From contig QAOA01000920.1 of NCBI GenBank assembly GCA_003255065.1, positions 149,980-213,979 of the forward strand: a DNA stretch of 64,000 bases, written 5' to 3'. Source of the DNA: Cercis canadensis. Its lineage: Eukaryota > Streptophyta > Magnoliopsida > Fabales > Fabaceae. The translations under genes were made by a program, and so were the position numbers. The notes under the pieces are model-generated. The model ran no database searches. It was not told where the DNA came from and was given only the letters and a program-made list of their open reading frames with translations. This document shows positions 1-11,868 of this stretch, in pieces (positions within the stretch are counted from its first letter, which is position 1; the number at the start of each line of letters is the position of its first letter).

Positions 1-2713
1 TTTTATTGTCAAACTTTCCAATTGAGCAAGGTCCTGCCAAAATGAGGATTGGAATAAGCATTCCAGTTTTTGGCACCTTTCAACTTGGAGGTGTTTTAAC
101 TGTGGGAAAACTGTTCCAGCAATCAAAGTTATCTCCTCCTCCTCATCTGTTATTATACACTTCAGACTACTGCAGGAGCTTATTGAAATGAATTCCAGTT
201 TACTAGACTCTGAGCAATGGTTAGTGTGAAAAGAGACACCAACTTTGGACATCTTTCCAATCTCAAGAACCTAAGACTGTAGAGATTCAGCTTTCCTGCA
301 GGAAATATGCTATGTATTTGGGTACACTCTCTTATCCTTAGGTCCTGTAATTTCTCAAAACTGCCAGACCGAGGCACAGAGCTTCCATATGTTTTAAGTT
401 CTGAATACTTAATTCAACCAACTTGGAGAAAACAGTCCCAACCTGATACCTGACTTTGGTAGTGTCAATAAGGCACTCTATCTCATCAGAGCCATATAAC
501 CTTAACTCAATCAACTCATCACGCCATATCAAGTCAGGGATGATGTTCCTACAGCTTCCATCACTTTCATAAAGTATAAGAACCTCTGTTGTTTGCAAGA
601 GATCTTCAATTGTTGCATTTAAGATGGAAGCCTTAAAGTACGGAATACTTATATATCTAGATGTGAAATCTTCTCTAAGGGAAAGTTCTTGAGACTACCC
701 CATTTTAATAAAGTACCTACGTAATTTCGGGGCCGCATTAGTATTAATGAACTCAGCAGAGCTTTCTCCTTGGTCCTCCCATTTGAAGCCATCAATATCA
801 GTAAAATACAATTCTTCTAGTTTTGAACATCTTCCAATTACTTCAATAGGATTCCTTTTAAAATAACATCTTGACAAATCCAACAACATCAACTTTCTCA
901 GTTATGTAATTTCATTTGGTAATTCATGAAGTGAACAGTCCAACAACGTAAGAGTCTCGAGTTGATCTAATCTTCCTACAAAAGAGATTTCATCTAAATA
1001 CATGTCATGCAGGGACAGAAACCGAAGATTACTCAAACATTGGATAGATTGAGACATTACTGGTGCAATTGTATTTTCAAATTCATAATTACTGTAAAGA
1101 TCCAAAACTTTGAGGTTTTCCATTCCTTTGCAATGTTGATCTGTTACTTGTCCAATATCTTCTCGATATACAGAGAAATGAAGAAACTCTAGATTGGGGT
1201 ACTGCAGCTGATATGGAAATTTATAACACCATAAATATCTTATTGGACTTTCTTTCCAAGCAGGACCTTCTTCTAATGCCTTTTGACTACTTTCAGGACC
1301 CATAATCACCTTATTTTCTTACTTGGCTATCTGCAGTGTTACATCACGAACCAAGTCATGCATTTTCACACAATTTTTTCCATCACCTTTTAGTAGCAAA
1401 CAAGAATCTATAAGCTTATTTTTAGCTGAACTCACTCTATTTCTTGTCCTAGCATAAGAGGAAATTTCTCCAACCAAGCCCAGCCCTTTCCCACATCTAA
1501 TTAAATATTCCAATTCAATTTCATAGTCTTCTGGAAATACAGAACAAAATAGGAAAACGGACTTGGCATTTTCATCCCCCAAATTTTTGTAGCTTAATTC
1601 CAGACATTTATAAGGATTTTCCAAACCTGGTTCAATATCCATTGGCATAGAATCTCTCAATGTTTCCAATGCTTCGTTCCACTCAACTGGATCAATTTTT
1701 CCCTTCAAAGTGATGGCCACAGCTGTAATTGCAACTGGCAATCCTTTACATTCTTTTGTGATCTCTTCTGCCAAATACTTCAAGGTGTCATTGGTGTCTT
1801 CAGTTATGTGTGCATAATTTTGGAACAATTTCCATGCTTCTTTATGAGTTAAGGTTGACAAGTGAACCATTCGTTGGCAATCCATCAAAGTGCATAGTCG
1901 TACAAGCCGTGTTGTTATGACAACACTGCAGTTGATTTCATTTTCACCAAAGGGAATCCCTATGGCTTCAAAATTCAGCTTTTGCCAAACATCATCAAAA
2001 ATTATAAGAATCTTGTCTCCACTTGTTAATCTCAACCACAAGCGTTTAGCTCTAGTGAATTCATCTGGAACCTGAAATTGCAAACCTAGCGACCCTACAA
2101 TTTTATCTTGGATCTTTCCAACATCTACATAGTGGACACTGCAACAAACACAACATTTTTAAAATGCTTCTCTGCTTCCTTACCCACTTCTTTTGCCAAG
2201 GTAGTTTTCCCACATCCCCCCATCCCATACAACCCAATCATGGAAACCTCATCATCTTTCAGTGCCTCCAAAAGTTGATTATAAGCCAGCCCTGAAGTGT
2301 AGCAAGGCGTGCAAATTGATTGAAGTTATTATCTTGACTGTGCATTTTCATTCTCTCTATCTTCTTTTCGATCTGCTTGAATGATATCTGCAAATCAAAT
2401 TTGGGCAGCGACCACAACAACAGCTCCTTTTTGTTATTGCTTTTTCTTCCAGCTTCTCTACTTCTTCAATGAGAGAGTCAGCATCCTTCAACCATTTAAC
2501 AACGACAATATCTGGGTTTTCAGTTTGCTCTTTGGCTTTTCTTACACGATCTTGCACGCTTTCTCTTTTGATGGCTAAATTGTCTTTTTCTTTTCTGAGT
2601 TCTTCAACAAATCTGCTGAAACGGAAACAATAACGTGCTTCACGTATTGCTGCAGATACTGAATCCCTTGCAATTGCAGCCCCAAGATTGACACCAAAGT
2701 CCGCTCCCGCCAT
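1..2713 (-). pseudogene. CC-NBS-LRR disease resistance pseudogene (3' end outside window)
   Basis: Minus-strand remnant of an intracellular immune receptor of the coiled-coil NBS-LRR class. The start at 2713 begins MAGADFG and gives a roughly 118-residue coiled-coil segment to 2357. The P-loop GMGGCGKTT lies near 2220, and 2083-1319 carries kinase-2 (IIFDDVW), RNBS-B (VVITTR), the GLP motif (GLPVAI), RNBS-D (CSVFPEDYE) and MHD (KMHDLVRDV). LRRs follow from about 1200 to the window edge. It is broken by a frameshift near 2380, a deletion with frame change near 2295, a frameshift near 2130, in-frame stops at 1319-1321 (TAA), 902-904 (TAA) and 695-697 (TAG), and frameshifts near 370 and 200. All frames connect in family order, so this is one decayed gene rather than several small ones. 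The ligand is unknown. The class assignment is firm; an ortholog cannot be named. Confidence 0.93.
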
Positions 2714-3114
2714 TAAAAGTAACTTCGCCTAAACTCTGCAGATGAGAAAACAGACAATAATATTGATTTTTTCTTTAGATCGACAATTATACTGATTAGA
2801 GATATATAATATGCTTTTCGATGTACTTCTTGTTGTGTCCAATTCAAAGCGTAAACAAAGTGAAATGTTACTTATCAAAACAAAAAAAAGTGAAATATTA
2901 CCGTGGCTATCCCTAAACAATGGAAATAAACATTTATAATAACCCCAAGAATTTGGCCTCAAGATAATGATATAATAGGTTCATCTAAGCTAACAAAGAT
3001 TCAAATCGTTTTCTAGGAGAAATTTCCTCTTAATGCACCAAGCCCAATGTGAAGTGCCTCCTTAAGATAGTGTGAGAAAAAACTTAGTCTTAGTGCGCAA
3101 AAGTTAGCCGAAGG
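2714..3114. other. AT-rich flank upstream of the NBS-LRR pseudogene
   Basis: This holds whatever promoter and 5' leader the minus-strand resistance gene had. I see no convincing ORF or clear TATA position. Confidence 0.4.
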
Positions 3115-4345
3115 GTAGAGCTGAAAAATGGGCCGGACCAAGGCAATTCTCGAGTCAGACCAGCACAATTTTATACAGGCTAACAGACTCAGTCTGACCC
3201 TAATATAACATTCTCACCAAAATATAATATAAATTACAAGTTTGCAATTCTAATTAGTTCCATAAACGAAAATTCATCAAACAACTATATTCTTTTTCAC
3301 AAGTCTTACATTTACATTTTTCTTTTATCATCTTTCAAACCAATCTTTTCAAAATGATTCAAAACATCATAAGAGTTAGGCTTAGCTTTCTTCATAGATT
3401 GTTCACCACCATCCTTCTTCTCATAATCATTCCTACTGGAAGTTTTCTTACTAGTAGCAGCAGTGGTATTCTTACTGGCATTACAAGTTTCCAAAATTTC
3501 TAATTCATCATTGATAGATTCAAGATTGAAATCCATAACTACATTGCAAACCACAATTCAAATGCACAATAATTTTAATTTTACTCAAACATATGTACAA
3601 CAATCAAAGCAATTAGAGAAAATAAAGTCCATTAAAATAAATTCACAGGATCACAGGCCATTAAATTTGAAAACAACATTCCAAATTGACACTATCACAC
3701 TACTTGATCAGGTTGAACCATCTTTATACATAATAAAAGATACTAAATTCCAAAATCACAGATACCAATTCTTAACTAGACATGAGCTGGCGAGAGAAGG
3801 GAATGGAAGGAGACTGAGAGAGGTGCGCTGGTGTTGGCAGTGGCTCTGTTGCCGTTGGTGTGCTTGAGAGAAGGACGAGGGGGAGGTAGATTGTATTAAG
3901 GACTTAGTGGGGGTTTGATAGAAGGTTTTCATTTCAGATTCTTATGAATGTGAAGCTTGCATATTTATATTTAATACAAGAGTTGAAAATATGAGTTTTT
4001 TAAAAATGGATTTCAACCTATATTATTCCTATACCTAAAAGACCATATTGTTAAATTCCCATACATTGAAATAAAAATTCAAAACTTTAAACTAAATTGG
4101 AAATTGGGGTTTTTTTTTTTTTTTTTAATTTTCGGGTGGTTAGATAATGCGTTAAGCAAAGTTTTTTATCTTTTATTTTATTTTTTAAAAAAATTGATAC
4201 ATAAATTGGGCTAGCATGAAAAAGGAAAAAAGTCAATCTCACTCAAGTTCGATTGGCCCACTAACTAGGCTAAATAGGGCCCAAATTTTTTGGGTTAGTC
4301 ATTTAGAGGCCCGGCCTAACTCTAAGTGCGAGTTATACAAGCTGG
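3115..4345 (-). mobile_element. hAT-type DNA transposon remnant
   Basis: GGGCCGG-type motifs near 3131 and a GGCCCGGCC motif near 4311 resemble the terminal and subterminal motifs of plant hAT elements. Between them a minus-strand ORF at 3312-3554 ends in a segment (NHFEKIGLKD) like the start of the BED zinc finger of hAT transposases. The zinc-binding cysteines and histidines and the catalytic domain are absent, so the element cannot be autonomous. I found no matching terminal repeats or 8-bp target duplication, so both ends are approximate. Confidence 0.45.
3312..3554 (-). pseudogene. N-terminal fragment of hAT transposase
   Basis: Eighty residues, rich in Lys, Ser and Asn, ending in a stretch like the entry to a BED-type zinc finger (NHFEKIGLKD). 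In intact family members a CxxC...HxxxH finger, a long RNase-H-like catalytic region and a dimerisation domain follow; here the frame stops just before the finger. The start at 3554 is simply the first codon of the open stretch. It lies within a 1.2-kb segment with hAT-like subterminal motifs. Identification rests on one short motif recalled from the family, so it could be a chance ORF. Confidence 0.4.
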
Positions 4346-5021
4346 CTTATTGAGTTAGGCTATTTAATTTCTCAAATTTTGAGGATACTCTTATTGCTAA
4401 AACTAAAAAGAAAAAATAATATTATTTATACCATTTGAAAATGAGCTTTCAAAATTAAAGATTTTTTTTTTTTAAGAATTCACATATATAAGTCTTTTTC
4501 TTTTTTGAAAGAATATGCTCAGATCACCATATAAAGATTTTTATAAAAGTTTTTTTTTTTTCTAAATAGCAAAAAGCAATTGTTCTTTTATAATTTAAAA
4601 ATTCTTTTTATAAAAAAAATATTTGTTAAGAGAAAGAGTAATCCCCCGTAGTTGTACAAACACAAATGTACACAAAGTGTGATTTAACAAAGGTTTTAAG
4701 TGCAGTCTAAGTGTCTAACGGTGATGGGGTTTTTTATTTTTTTTCCCCATAGGCAAACAGTTATTATTGAAGATAAAAACCTAGAGTTCCATTAATAATC
4801 CTAGACCGATTAACAAGCCAACTACACACTCTACATCGAGTGGTAAAGGAAACAAGAAACTAAATAGGTCCTTTGCACCATAAGAGAAACAAGAAAACCA
4901 GAAACGAACCAAAATAAATTGTGATATGAAATAATTAATTTGACAAAAAATATTAAGTAGAGTTGTTTGAATTCAGATTCTATCACACAATACAATTTGA
5001 GAAATGTTGTTGCAAGACATT

Positions 5022-5026
<5 letters not shown>
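4346..5026. other. AT-rich intergenic DNA
   Basis: Homopolymer T and A runs and no coding signal. No feature recognised. Confidence 0.4.

Positions 5027-5067
<41 letters not shown>
5027..5067. repeat. (TA)n microsatellite
   Basis: About 20 uninterrupted TA units following TTATGTG. Confidence 0.97.
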
Positions 5068-5068
<1 letters not shown>

Positions 5069-5367
5069 CAATTTCATCGAAATAATGTATTTGAACAAAC
5101 TATTTCCATAAATTGGATACATTTAAAATTATTTACGTAAAAATGAAAATTTTAATTTTTTTTTATTAATATCTGAATTAGAGTGAAACACATTTTTGCT
5201 AGTGTAAAATGTGTATTAAGAGATCACGTTTTTCCTAAAATTATTTATGCTTTTGCCAAATAAATCATGTTTTTCCCCTAAAGTAATTACGTTTCAAGCA
5301 AATGAACATTCGATTTTTGAAAAAAAAAAAAAAAAAGGAGAACACGCTTTATACAAAGGAGAATATG

Positions 5368-5453
5368 GTTTGACTTCTTTGGTGAACACGCATCAGATAA
5401 AAACGTGTTCCAACACGCTTTTACCCGATGTGTGTTCACCAAAGAAATCAAAC
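5368..5453. repeat. 86-nt near-perfect hairpin
   Basis: Arms at 5368-5409 and 5412-5453 (42 nt each) are reverse complements with about five mismatches and a 2-nt loop (CC). Each arm contains TTCTTTGGTGAACAC or its complement. This is a compact foldback, as in a very small MITE or a small-RNA precursor. No flanking direct repeat is evident. Confidence 0.85.
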
Positions 5454-5501
5454 AAGTGTTCCCTTAAATGGCCAAAGTGTAATCTTCTTTACATGGCCTA
5501 A

Positions 5502-5575
5502 GTGGTTCTTTCTCATTTCCCTTTTTTCCTCCTTTCACTTTCACCTTCTCCCAACCGGCGGCCCATTTATCTCTT
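5502..5575 (+). repeat. Inverted repeat, left arm
   Basis: Begins GTGGTTCTTTCTCATTTCCC and matches the reverse complement of 6096-6172 with a handful of substitutions and small indels, including the shared CCGGCGGCCCATTT core. Confidence 0.85.
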
Positions 5576-5955
5576 TATTATTGTTACGCAAAATCCCACT
5601 AAGACCCACGCCAAATTTCAATCTATACTGCACCCACCTTTCGCCGGCCCTCTTTTCTTGGCCAACAATGGCTGCCACCGAATCCTTTGCAAGCAACATA
5701 AATCTCAAATTCTGAGCACAAAACCTTTCCATCTCGCGGGCCCCTCTATCAATACAAACATACTTTGTTTCATGTATGCTACAACTTCACCCCAATTCCT
5801 CATTATCCCATCATGCCTTGGGTTCAGAAACATTCCACAGTTTTCCACAACCCCACAATCCGACGGCTCTCTTTCCTCCTGGTCTCCCTCACCGTCGGAT
5901 CAATTCTGGGCACCGAATCAAGCCTTAAAACCAAACCTCATCAACAAATTTAATA
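5502..5955 (+). other. Possible 5' exon of an unidentified gene or pseudogene
   Basis: This stretch is much less AT-rich than its surroundings. A pyrimidine-rich leader is followed by ATGGCTGCC at 5669, which opens a 15-codon frame ending in TGA; downstream, all three frames stay open for 60 residues or more. That pattern suits a first exon for an organelle-targeted protein broken by a frameshift after residue 15. I do not recognise the product. No splice donor stands out and the downstream region runs into the gap. It could equally be a captured gene fragment. Confidence 0.3.
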
Positions 5956-6095
5956 TCTCCAACTAAATTCCTTATTTAATGACAAAAAAAAAGTATAAAA
6001 TATGAAGTCTGTTATACAATTGATTTAATATAAATATTGGAATGATATTTTTTGTGCCACCCAGATATAATATGTATCCTCACATCTAAAGTGAA

Positions 6096-6172
6096 AGTGG
6101 AGAGAAATGGGCCGCCGGTGGGAGAGAAGGTGAAATTGAACGGAGGAAGAAAGGGAAATGAGGAAGAACCAC
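6096..6172 (-). repeat. Inverted repeat, right arm, cut by the gap
   Basis: Reverse complement of the segment at 5502-5575. The arm ends exactly where the Ns begin, so its extension is hidden. Confidence 0.85.
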
Positions 6173-6798
6173 NNNNNNNNNNNNNNNNNNNNNNNNNNNN
6201 NNNNNNNNNNNNNNNNNNNNNNNNNNNNNNNNNNNNNNNNNNNNNNNNNNNNNNNNNNNNNNNNNNNNNNNNNNNNNNNNNNNNNNNNNNNNNNNNNNNN
6301 NNNNNNNNNNNNNNNNNNNNNNNNNNNNNNNNNNNNNNNNNNNNNNNNNNNNNNNNNNNNNNNNNNNNNNNNNNNNNNNNNNNNNNNNNNNNNNNNNNNN
6401 NNNNNNNNNNNNNNNNNNNNNNNNNNNNNNNNNNNNNNNNNNNNNNNNNNNNNNNNNNNNNNNNNNNNNNNNNNNNNNNNNNNNNNNNNNNNNNNNNNNN
6501 NNNNNNNNNNNNNNNNNNNNNNNNNNNNNNNNNNNNNNNNNNNNNNNNNNNNNNNNNNNNNNNNNNNNNNNNNNNNNNNNNNNNNNNNNNNNNNNNNNNN
6601 NNNNNNNNNNNNNNNNNNNNNNNNNNNNNNNNNNNNNNNNNNNNNNNNNNNNNNNNNNNNNNNNNNNNNNNNNNNNNNNNNNNNNNNNNNNNNNNNNNNN
6701 NNNNNNNNNNNNNNNNNNNNNNNNNNNNNNNNNNNNNNNNNNNNNNNNNNNNNNNNNNNNNNNNNNNNNNNNNNNNNNNNNNNNNNNNNNNNNNNNNN
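6173..6798. other. Assembly gap (626 Ns)
   Basis: Run of unknown bases. The long frames reported across it have no meaning. It abuts an inverted-repeat arm, which can stall assembly. Confidence 0.99.
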
Positions 6799-8949
6799 TT
6801 TTTTTTTTATTATTATTATTGTAACTATAGTTATGGCTTGTGACAACAAATTTGTGGAAATGTCATTTTCACGTGCCTATTTTCAATTATTTTATTCTTC
6901 TCTCAAGGAATAATTCTTCTCGTTTAGGTAATATCTTGCCCAATTTAAACAAAATCCTAGTTCTGCCAGTAGTGTACAACCAGAGTTTGTCTACCATTAT
7001 TTAGATATTACCTACATCAATAACTTTTTTATACTATATTAATACCTATATAAGGATAAGTGTATTTGACACAGAACTTCAGTGTACCTTAGTCACAAGA
7101 AGTGTGGATTTTATTACCCCTTTTATTTCTTTTATACTTCTTCCTATTTGTTATGTAATTTTTTTTTTTCGTTTTGGCCTTGAGTTTTGTTGTATAATTG
7201 ATTTGGTGAATTCCATATAATGTGATGATATCTTGTGCGGGCAACTAGGAAGACTTTCTGGTAGATATTTTTTATTACGATTTTGTATTTGAAAATAGAA
7301 TTCGTAAACTCTAAAGACGAGTTTAATACTACTCAATTACAAATTGTTTGGTAACTAAAAAGACTTGCTTCTATTAGTGAGAGTGTTTTGCAAATATAGT
7401 CACATGATACTATATTGAGAAGTTTTTCTCGGGCTTTTTCCCAACAACTAAAGCCACTAAAACAAAATGGTAGCAGAGGTTCATTTTCTCTCCTTTCTTC
7501 CATTTGCACATTATAACGTTAAATCCAACGAAATAGTCACATTCTAACGTTTTTCCTTTCTTGGGTAAAGAGAAGTAGAGAAATAGAAGTTCCACCTTAT
7601 AGATTAACCTTAAAGCCTCTTGTTTACTCTAGGTACAATTAGACATTCTCTTTTAGTATTGAACTCATTCAAAGAGTACACTCCATGCCAAAGAAATAAA
7701 TAATTTCTCCCATAGTTTTCCAAATAGTACTTACGGTTAATCTCACCAAATGCAGCAAAGAACATGACAACTTAAACAAGGAGATCAAACACTTTTTACC
7801 ACTTGACAATACATGACTAAATGCACAGGAAAAGGACAATAATTCCTTTGCCGCTGAAATATAACTAAGCACCTCTCTCTTATTCTAAGAATAAGTCTTC
7901 TCTATGTTATACTCACACTCACACTTAGCTTGGGCTCTCTCCCTTTCTCATGCCCAGCCTCTATTCACTCCATAACTAAGCTAACTTGAGTCTCAGAGAT
8001 GATGCTATTGCCTTGGCTTTGGCCTTCCCTAACTGTCTTTGCCACTTTGTAAGTCATTGGAAAGCTTGTACCCTTTACCATTAGATATAATGCTTGGTGG
8101 TGATTTGCTCTTTTCAACATGTTAAAAATTTCAGAAATGAATAAACTTGTCATGCAAATTTTATTTAAACCTTGCCTTCTAAAACGGGAAAAAAAAAAAA
8201 AAAAATCAGATAAAGAACCAAAAAATCCACAACAATATAATATGCAAAGTCAAATTGGCTAAATTATTTCATATAGAAACATTAATTCAGCCTTCACAGG
8301 TGACCAAGCTAGATTTGAATTATGCCCGATCTAGTTAAAATATCACTTGCCATTGATTATATGGAGTCAAACTGTTAAAGACTTTCTTTACCCTGTGGGC
8401 TTGATCCAATCTATAATCTATTATGCCCTGTTGCCCTTTTCTCCTTTTCATCATCTCATTAGTTAAGAGATCAAAAACAAATGGAAAGCAACTCACTGGT
8501 TTCCTTCCATGTGAGCAGTAGATGCATCTTATCTTATTCTTTCAGCCGAACAACGTAGCTGCTAGTATCGCAGTAGCATTATATATCTACTTTAAAGAAA
8601 TACTCAGTGACTACTAGGATCAGATCTCATCAAAACTTTCATAGTAAGCAGAAACTCAACCAAGGAAGAGAACTGAAAAAGACATACTATATATATGGTA
8701 GAGATTTACCTCGTTTCAAGAATCAGAAGTTTCCAATTGGTAACCCTGATCTTTGTTCCACCACAACACCAGCTCTAAAATGCACAAGAAAGAATGAAGT
8801 TCTTGAGGTAATTAAGCAGCACAAATAGTCTGAGACGAAAGTCGCTGGCCACCTAACCTTCATCGTAAGAAATATTACCATGACTTATTGTTAAGACTCT
8901 TTCTTTCGGTCTTCAATAATATTGTGTGGCTTGTGACAGGATCTTTTGG
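6799..8949. other. Gene-poor stretch
   Basis: AT-rich sequence with only short ORFs on both strands (60-75 residues) that show no recognisable domain. Poly-A runs occur near 8190. I see no supported gene. Confidence 0.4.
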
Positions 8950-9121
8950 AAGACAATGATGCGGACATTTTCTAAGCAAGTCCTTGTACTTTTCCTATGC
9001 TTCATGCAATGTTTCCATGTCATGTTGAGTGAAGGTAGTAATATGATTCCTCATCCTTGCAGTCTTGGCCGGTGGGAAGAACTTTGTTAGGAATTTTTGA
9101 GCCAAAACATCCAATGTAGTG
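8950..9121 (-). mobile_element. Athila-type gag fragment
   Basis: Translated on the minus strand, this gives about 57 residues matching the capsid region of Athila-lineage gag: KFFPPAKTARMRN, then TTFTQHDMETLHEA, then KYKDLLRKCPHH. In the intact units at 29.2 kb and 40.4 kb the corresponding line reads FPPSKSARLR...SEAWERYNDILRRCPHH. The Trp codon of the AWE motif is TAG here. No LTR or other domain is attached, so it is an isolated relic. Confidence 0.75.
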
Positions 9122-10195
9122 ATATTTAACACAAATTTGAATGTGAAAACTATATTCAATCTTTTCTAATAAGGGCGTACGGTCAATGAGGGATCTACTT
9201 CTGAATTAGATTGCACAAGTCCTGAGTATGTATTTATTTTTTTAAAAAATATCTGACTATAGTTTTTTCTTTTTATGAGATTTTAATTGAATGTAGTTAA
9301 ATCATGTAGATTGTATTTGAAACATTTCTTCAGGACATAGTATTTGCAATTTCTCAATGTGGTTGTAATATAATTGAAAAGATCTGTCCTTTAATTTTTA
9401 AAGAAACTAAGGAAGATAAACTTTTATACCCCCAACCAACCAAAAAAAAAGGACAAAGGTGTTAATCACATAGTTTCCATTCTTGATTTTGATGATAACA
9501 AATTATCTTAGTAAATCACTATCACTAACCCTAATCTATTTGTTTAAGTGTTTTAATTAAGCACAGGTTAGTGATTTCCTTGGGTCAAGTAGAGAACAAG
9601 TTTCTCCTTTGCAAGAACAAGTTTACGCAAAGAACTTGTTTGTCTAGAAATTGCATTGTAATTGAAGAAGCTTCAAAAAAGATTGTGGACCCCACCGTAC
9701 GAGTCAGACTCGTACTACAGCAAGTCTAAATCAGATAACTAAAACATTTTTCTTAACCTTGGCTTTCGTTAAGCCATTTACTTAATTATTTACCTTTTCA
9801 ATTTTGATGAAAACTGGAGAAAAGGCCACGAAACCATGTAAATTATGCAGCTACTGTATATACGTCAAACTATAAGTAAAATTAAGGAATTAGTTTCAAT
9901 TGAGCATCTGCTATATATATCAAAGTAAAAAATGCAATATTGGGAACTATAAGCAGTTAAAGGAATTGCATCCTTGTAAAAAATAAATTTGGTCAAAAAA
10001 AATAAAGAAAGTTGATTCTGCTTTTGTAAGACTTTTTTTGTTCAATAGCTTTGCAGAGTTCTTTCAAAACATGTTATATGTTGGATTAAATGTTTAAATC
10101 GTGCTTCTTTGTGTCTGTATATTTTGCCGGACCAAAATGCCGTCTATCCTTGGAAGTTGTAACGCCCAAAAGTCAATAACCACAAATGGTAACAT
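9122..10195. other. Gene-poor stretch
   Basis: AT-rich, with no ORF or repeat that I can identify. Confidence 0.35.
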
Positions 10196-10410
10196 GGGGT
10201 GTGTTTGAAAGTGTTTTGATTTTTTTTGTTTTTAAAAACAGTTTTTGAAAACAGCTATTTCTTGTTCTTGTTTTCTTGTTTTTAAAACAGTTTTGTGAGA
10301 GAAAATTTTTAAAAACAGTTTTCAAAAACAGTTTTACCAAACAAGTTTTTTTGTTTTATTGTTTTCAAAAACAAAAAACTATTTTTAAAAACAGAGTTCA
10401 AACAGGCCCA
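10196..10410. mobile_element. Foldback MITE-like element
   Basis: The segment opens GGGGTGTGTTTGAA and closes TTCAAACAGGCCC, with imperfectly complementary interiors built from GTTTTTAAAAACAG and its complement. It therefore folds on itself for most of its roughly 210 bp. The ends resemble hAT-type MITEs of the GGG...TGTTTG kind. No clean 8-bp target duplication was seen. Confidence 0.6.
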
Positions 10411-10669
10411 TGATCTTTGCCCAAATATTTGAATGTAACTTTCATCAAAATACAATTCAACTTAATTTTTTTAAATCGAAGTAGCACCCAAATATAGGAC
10501 TAATTAATCACTTTCTATATCATCATTTCTGATGCTAATCGGATGTATACTAATGAGAACTCTTTTTTTTTTTGGCATGGCAGTTTTGATTTTTTTTTTT
10601 GTATATTGAAGACTACATTATATAGGGGATATATAGTCTATCTATTTTCATAATTCTACCCCACTTAAT

Positions 10670-11010
10670 TCTAGTAAGAGTAAAACCTACTTTTGTCTTT
10701 CAAATTTTTTTAAATTGTCACTTTAATTCTTAATTTTTTTATGATGTCATTTTAGTCTTTCAATTTATAATCCATTTGCCAATTTAGTCCTCCATTTAGG
10801 TACATTAGTGAGGTTAGATGAAAATTTTCAAGTGACAAGTTAAGTGCTGATGTGGTCGTTAAATATTGATGTGGCAAGGTGACATGTCATGTGTGGAAGT
10901 TGCTGGTGTGGCAAACATGAAAATGGTGCCGTTTTGATTAGAAAAAAAAAATAAAAAATTAAAAGCCATACCACGTCATTTGCCCAAGAGGAAGAAAGGA
11001 AAAGAGAATC
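10670..11010. repeat. Dispersed repeat, 'TTTAGTC / GATGTGGCA' type
   Basis: A series of TTTAGTCTTTCAATTT-like and CCAATTTAGTCC-like phrases is followed by GATGTGGC phrases and GGTGCCGTTTTG. A related series lies at 63280-63620, so it is a dispersed repeat. The element class is not determined. Confidence 0.55.
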
Positions 11011-11047
11011 GTGAAGAAGGGATTCATCCCTGAACCTGAACCCTGCA

Positions 11048-11520
11048 TTGATGCCGCACCAAGGAGGAAACCATATGTCAGCATCTCTTATTCTCTCTAT
11101 GGCTTCCCATATCCACTGCTATGACTACAGGGGAGTTCTAGTTGAGAGTGAAAGAGAATTAAGAGGGAAGAAGAGAACCATCGAGAGAGTGAAAATGAGA
11201 CACAGAAGAGAAAGGGAGTCACCGAGAGAGGGAGAAAAAGAGAAGATTCAGAGTGAGTTTGAGGAAAAAGAACCCTGATCAATGAGTGAAAGGAGAGCAA
11301 TCAAGATAGAGGGAGGAGAGAGTGTGAGAGAGCTAAGCAGAGAGGGTTGAACTGAGAGAGAGAGTTTGAGAAAGCAAGGGCGAAGTTGGAGCAAGGAGGA
11401 AGAAGAACAGCTTGCGAATCGGAGAATCACTCTAGAGCTCACACTCAAGACCTTCCTGCTCGAAATTCTTGACTAAGAGATTGATAATCTGCGATGGTGG
11501 CTTGCTTTTCTTTTTCCCTA
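11048..11520. other. GA-rich low-complexity stretch
   Basis: Purine-rich run of GAGAGA and GAAGAAG words. ORFs on both strands are low-complexity artefacts. It might be the leader of whatever element ends at 11010, but nothing in it proves that. Confidence 0.4.
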
Positions 11521-11868
11521 TATAATTTGTTGGTTTCTTTCTCTTTTCTGTTTATCAAAATTTTCATTTCCATTCCCATAGTAATTTGAAGAATATGCTA
11601 GATTCATTTCAATGTGATAAAATGTATTTGGGTGATTTTGTTCACTGGATTTGTGTGATGTCTGGGAGGTGATGATTGTTTTGAAGGATTTAGTGCATAC
11701 AAGGTGTTTGATAAAAGTCAAAGAAGAAGCAATGGCCTTGTGGGTCTTGAATTTGGGATGAGAAGAAGAGGAGGGTTGCATTTCTTTGATGGTGAAGGTG
11801 AAGCATCCAAGGTGGACAACAATGGGACCTGCAGTGTAGTGAAAAATGCACTAGGACCAATGTTTTAA

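Noticed and set aside
6025..6913. Long ORFs of 251-274 residues on both strands
   Set aside because: They are made almost entirely of the assembly gap.
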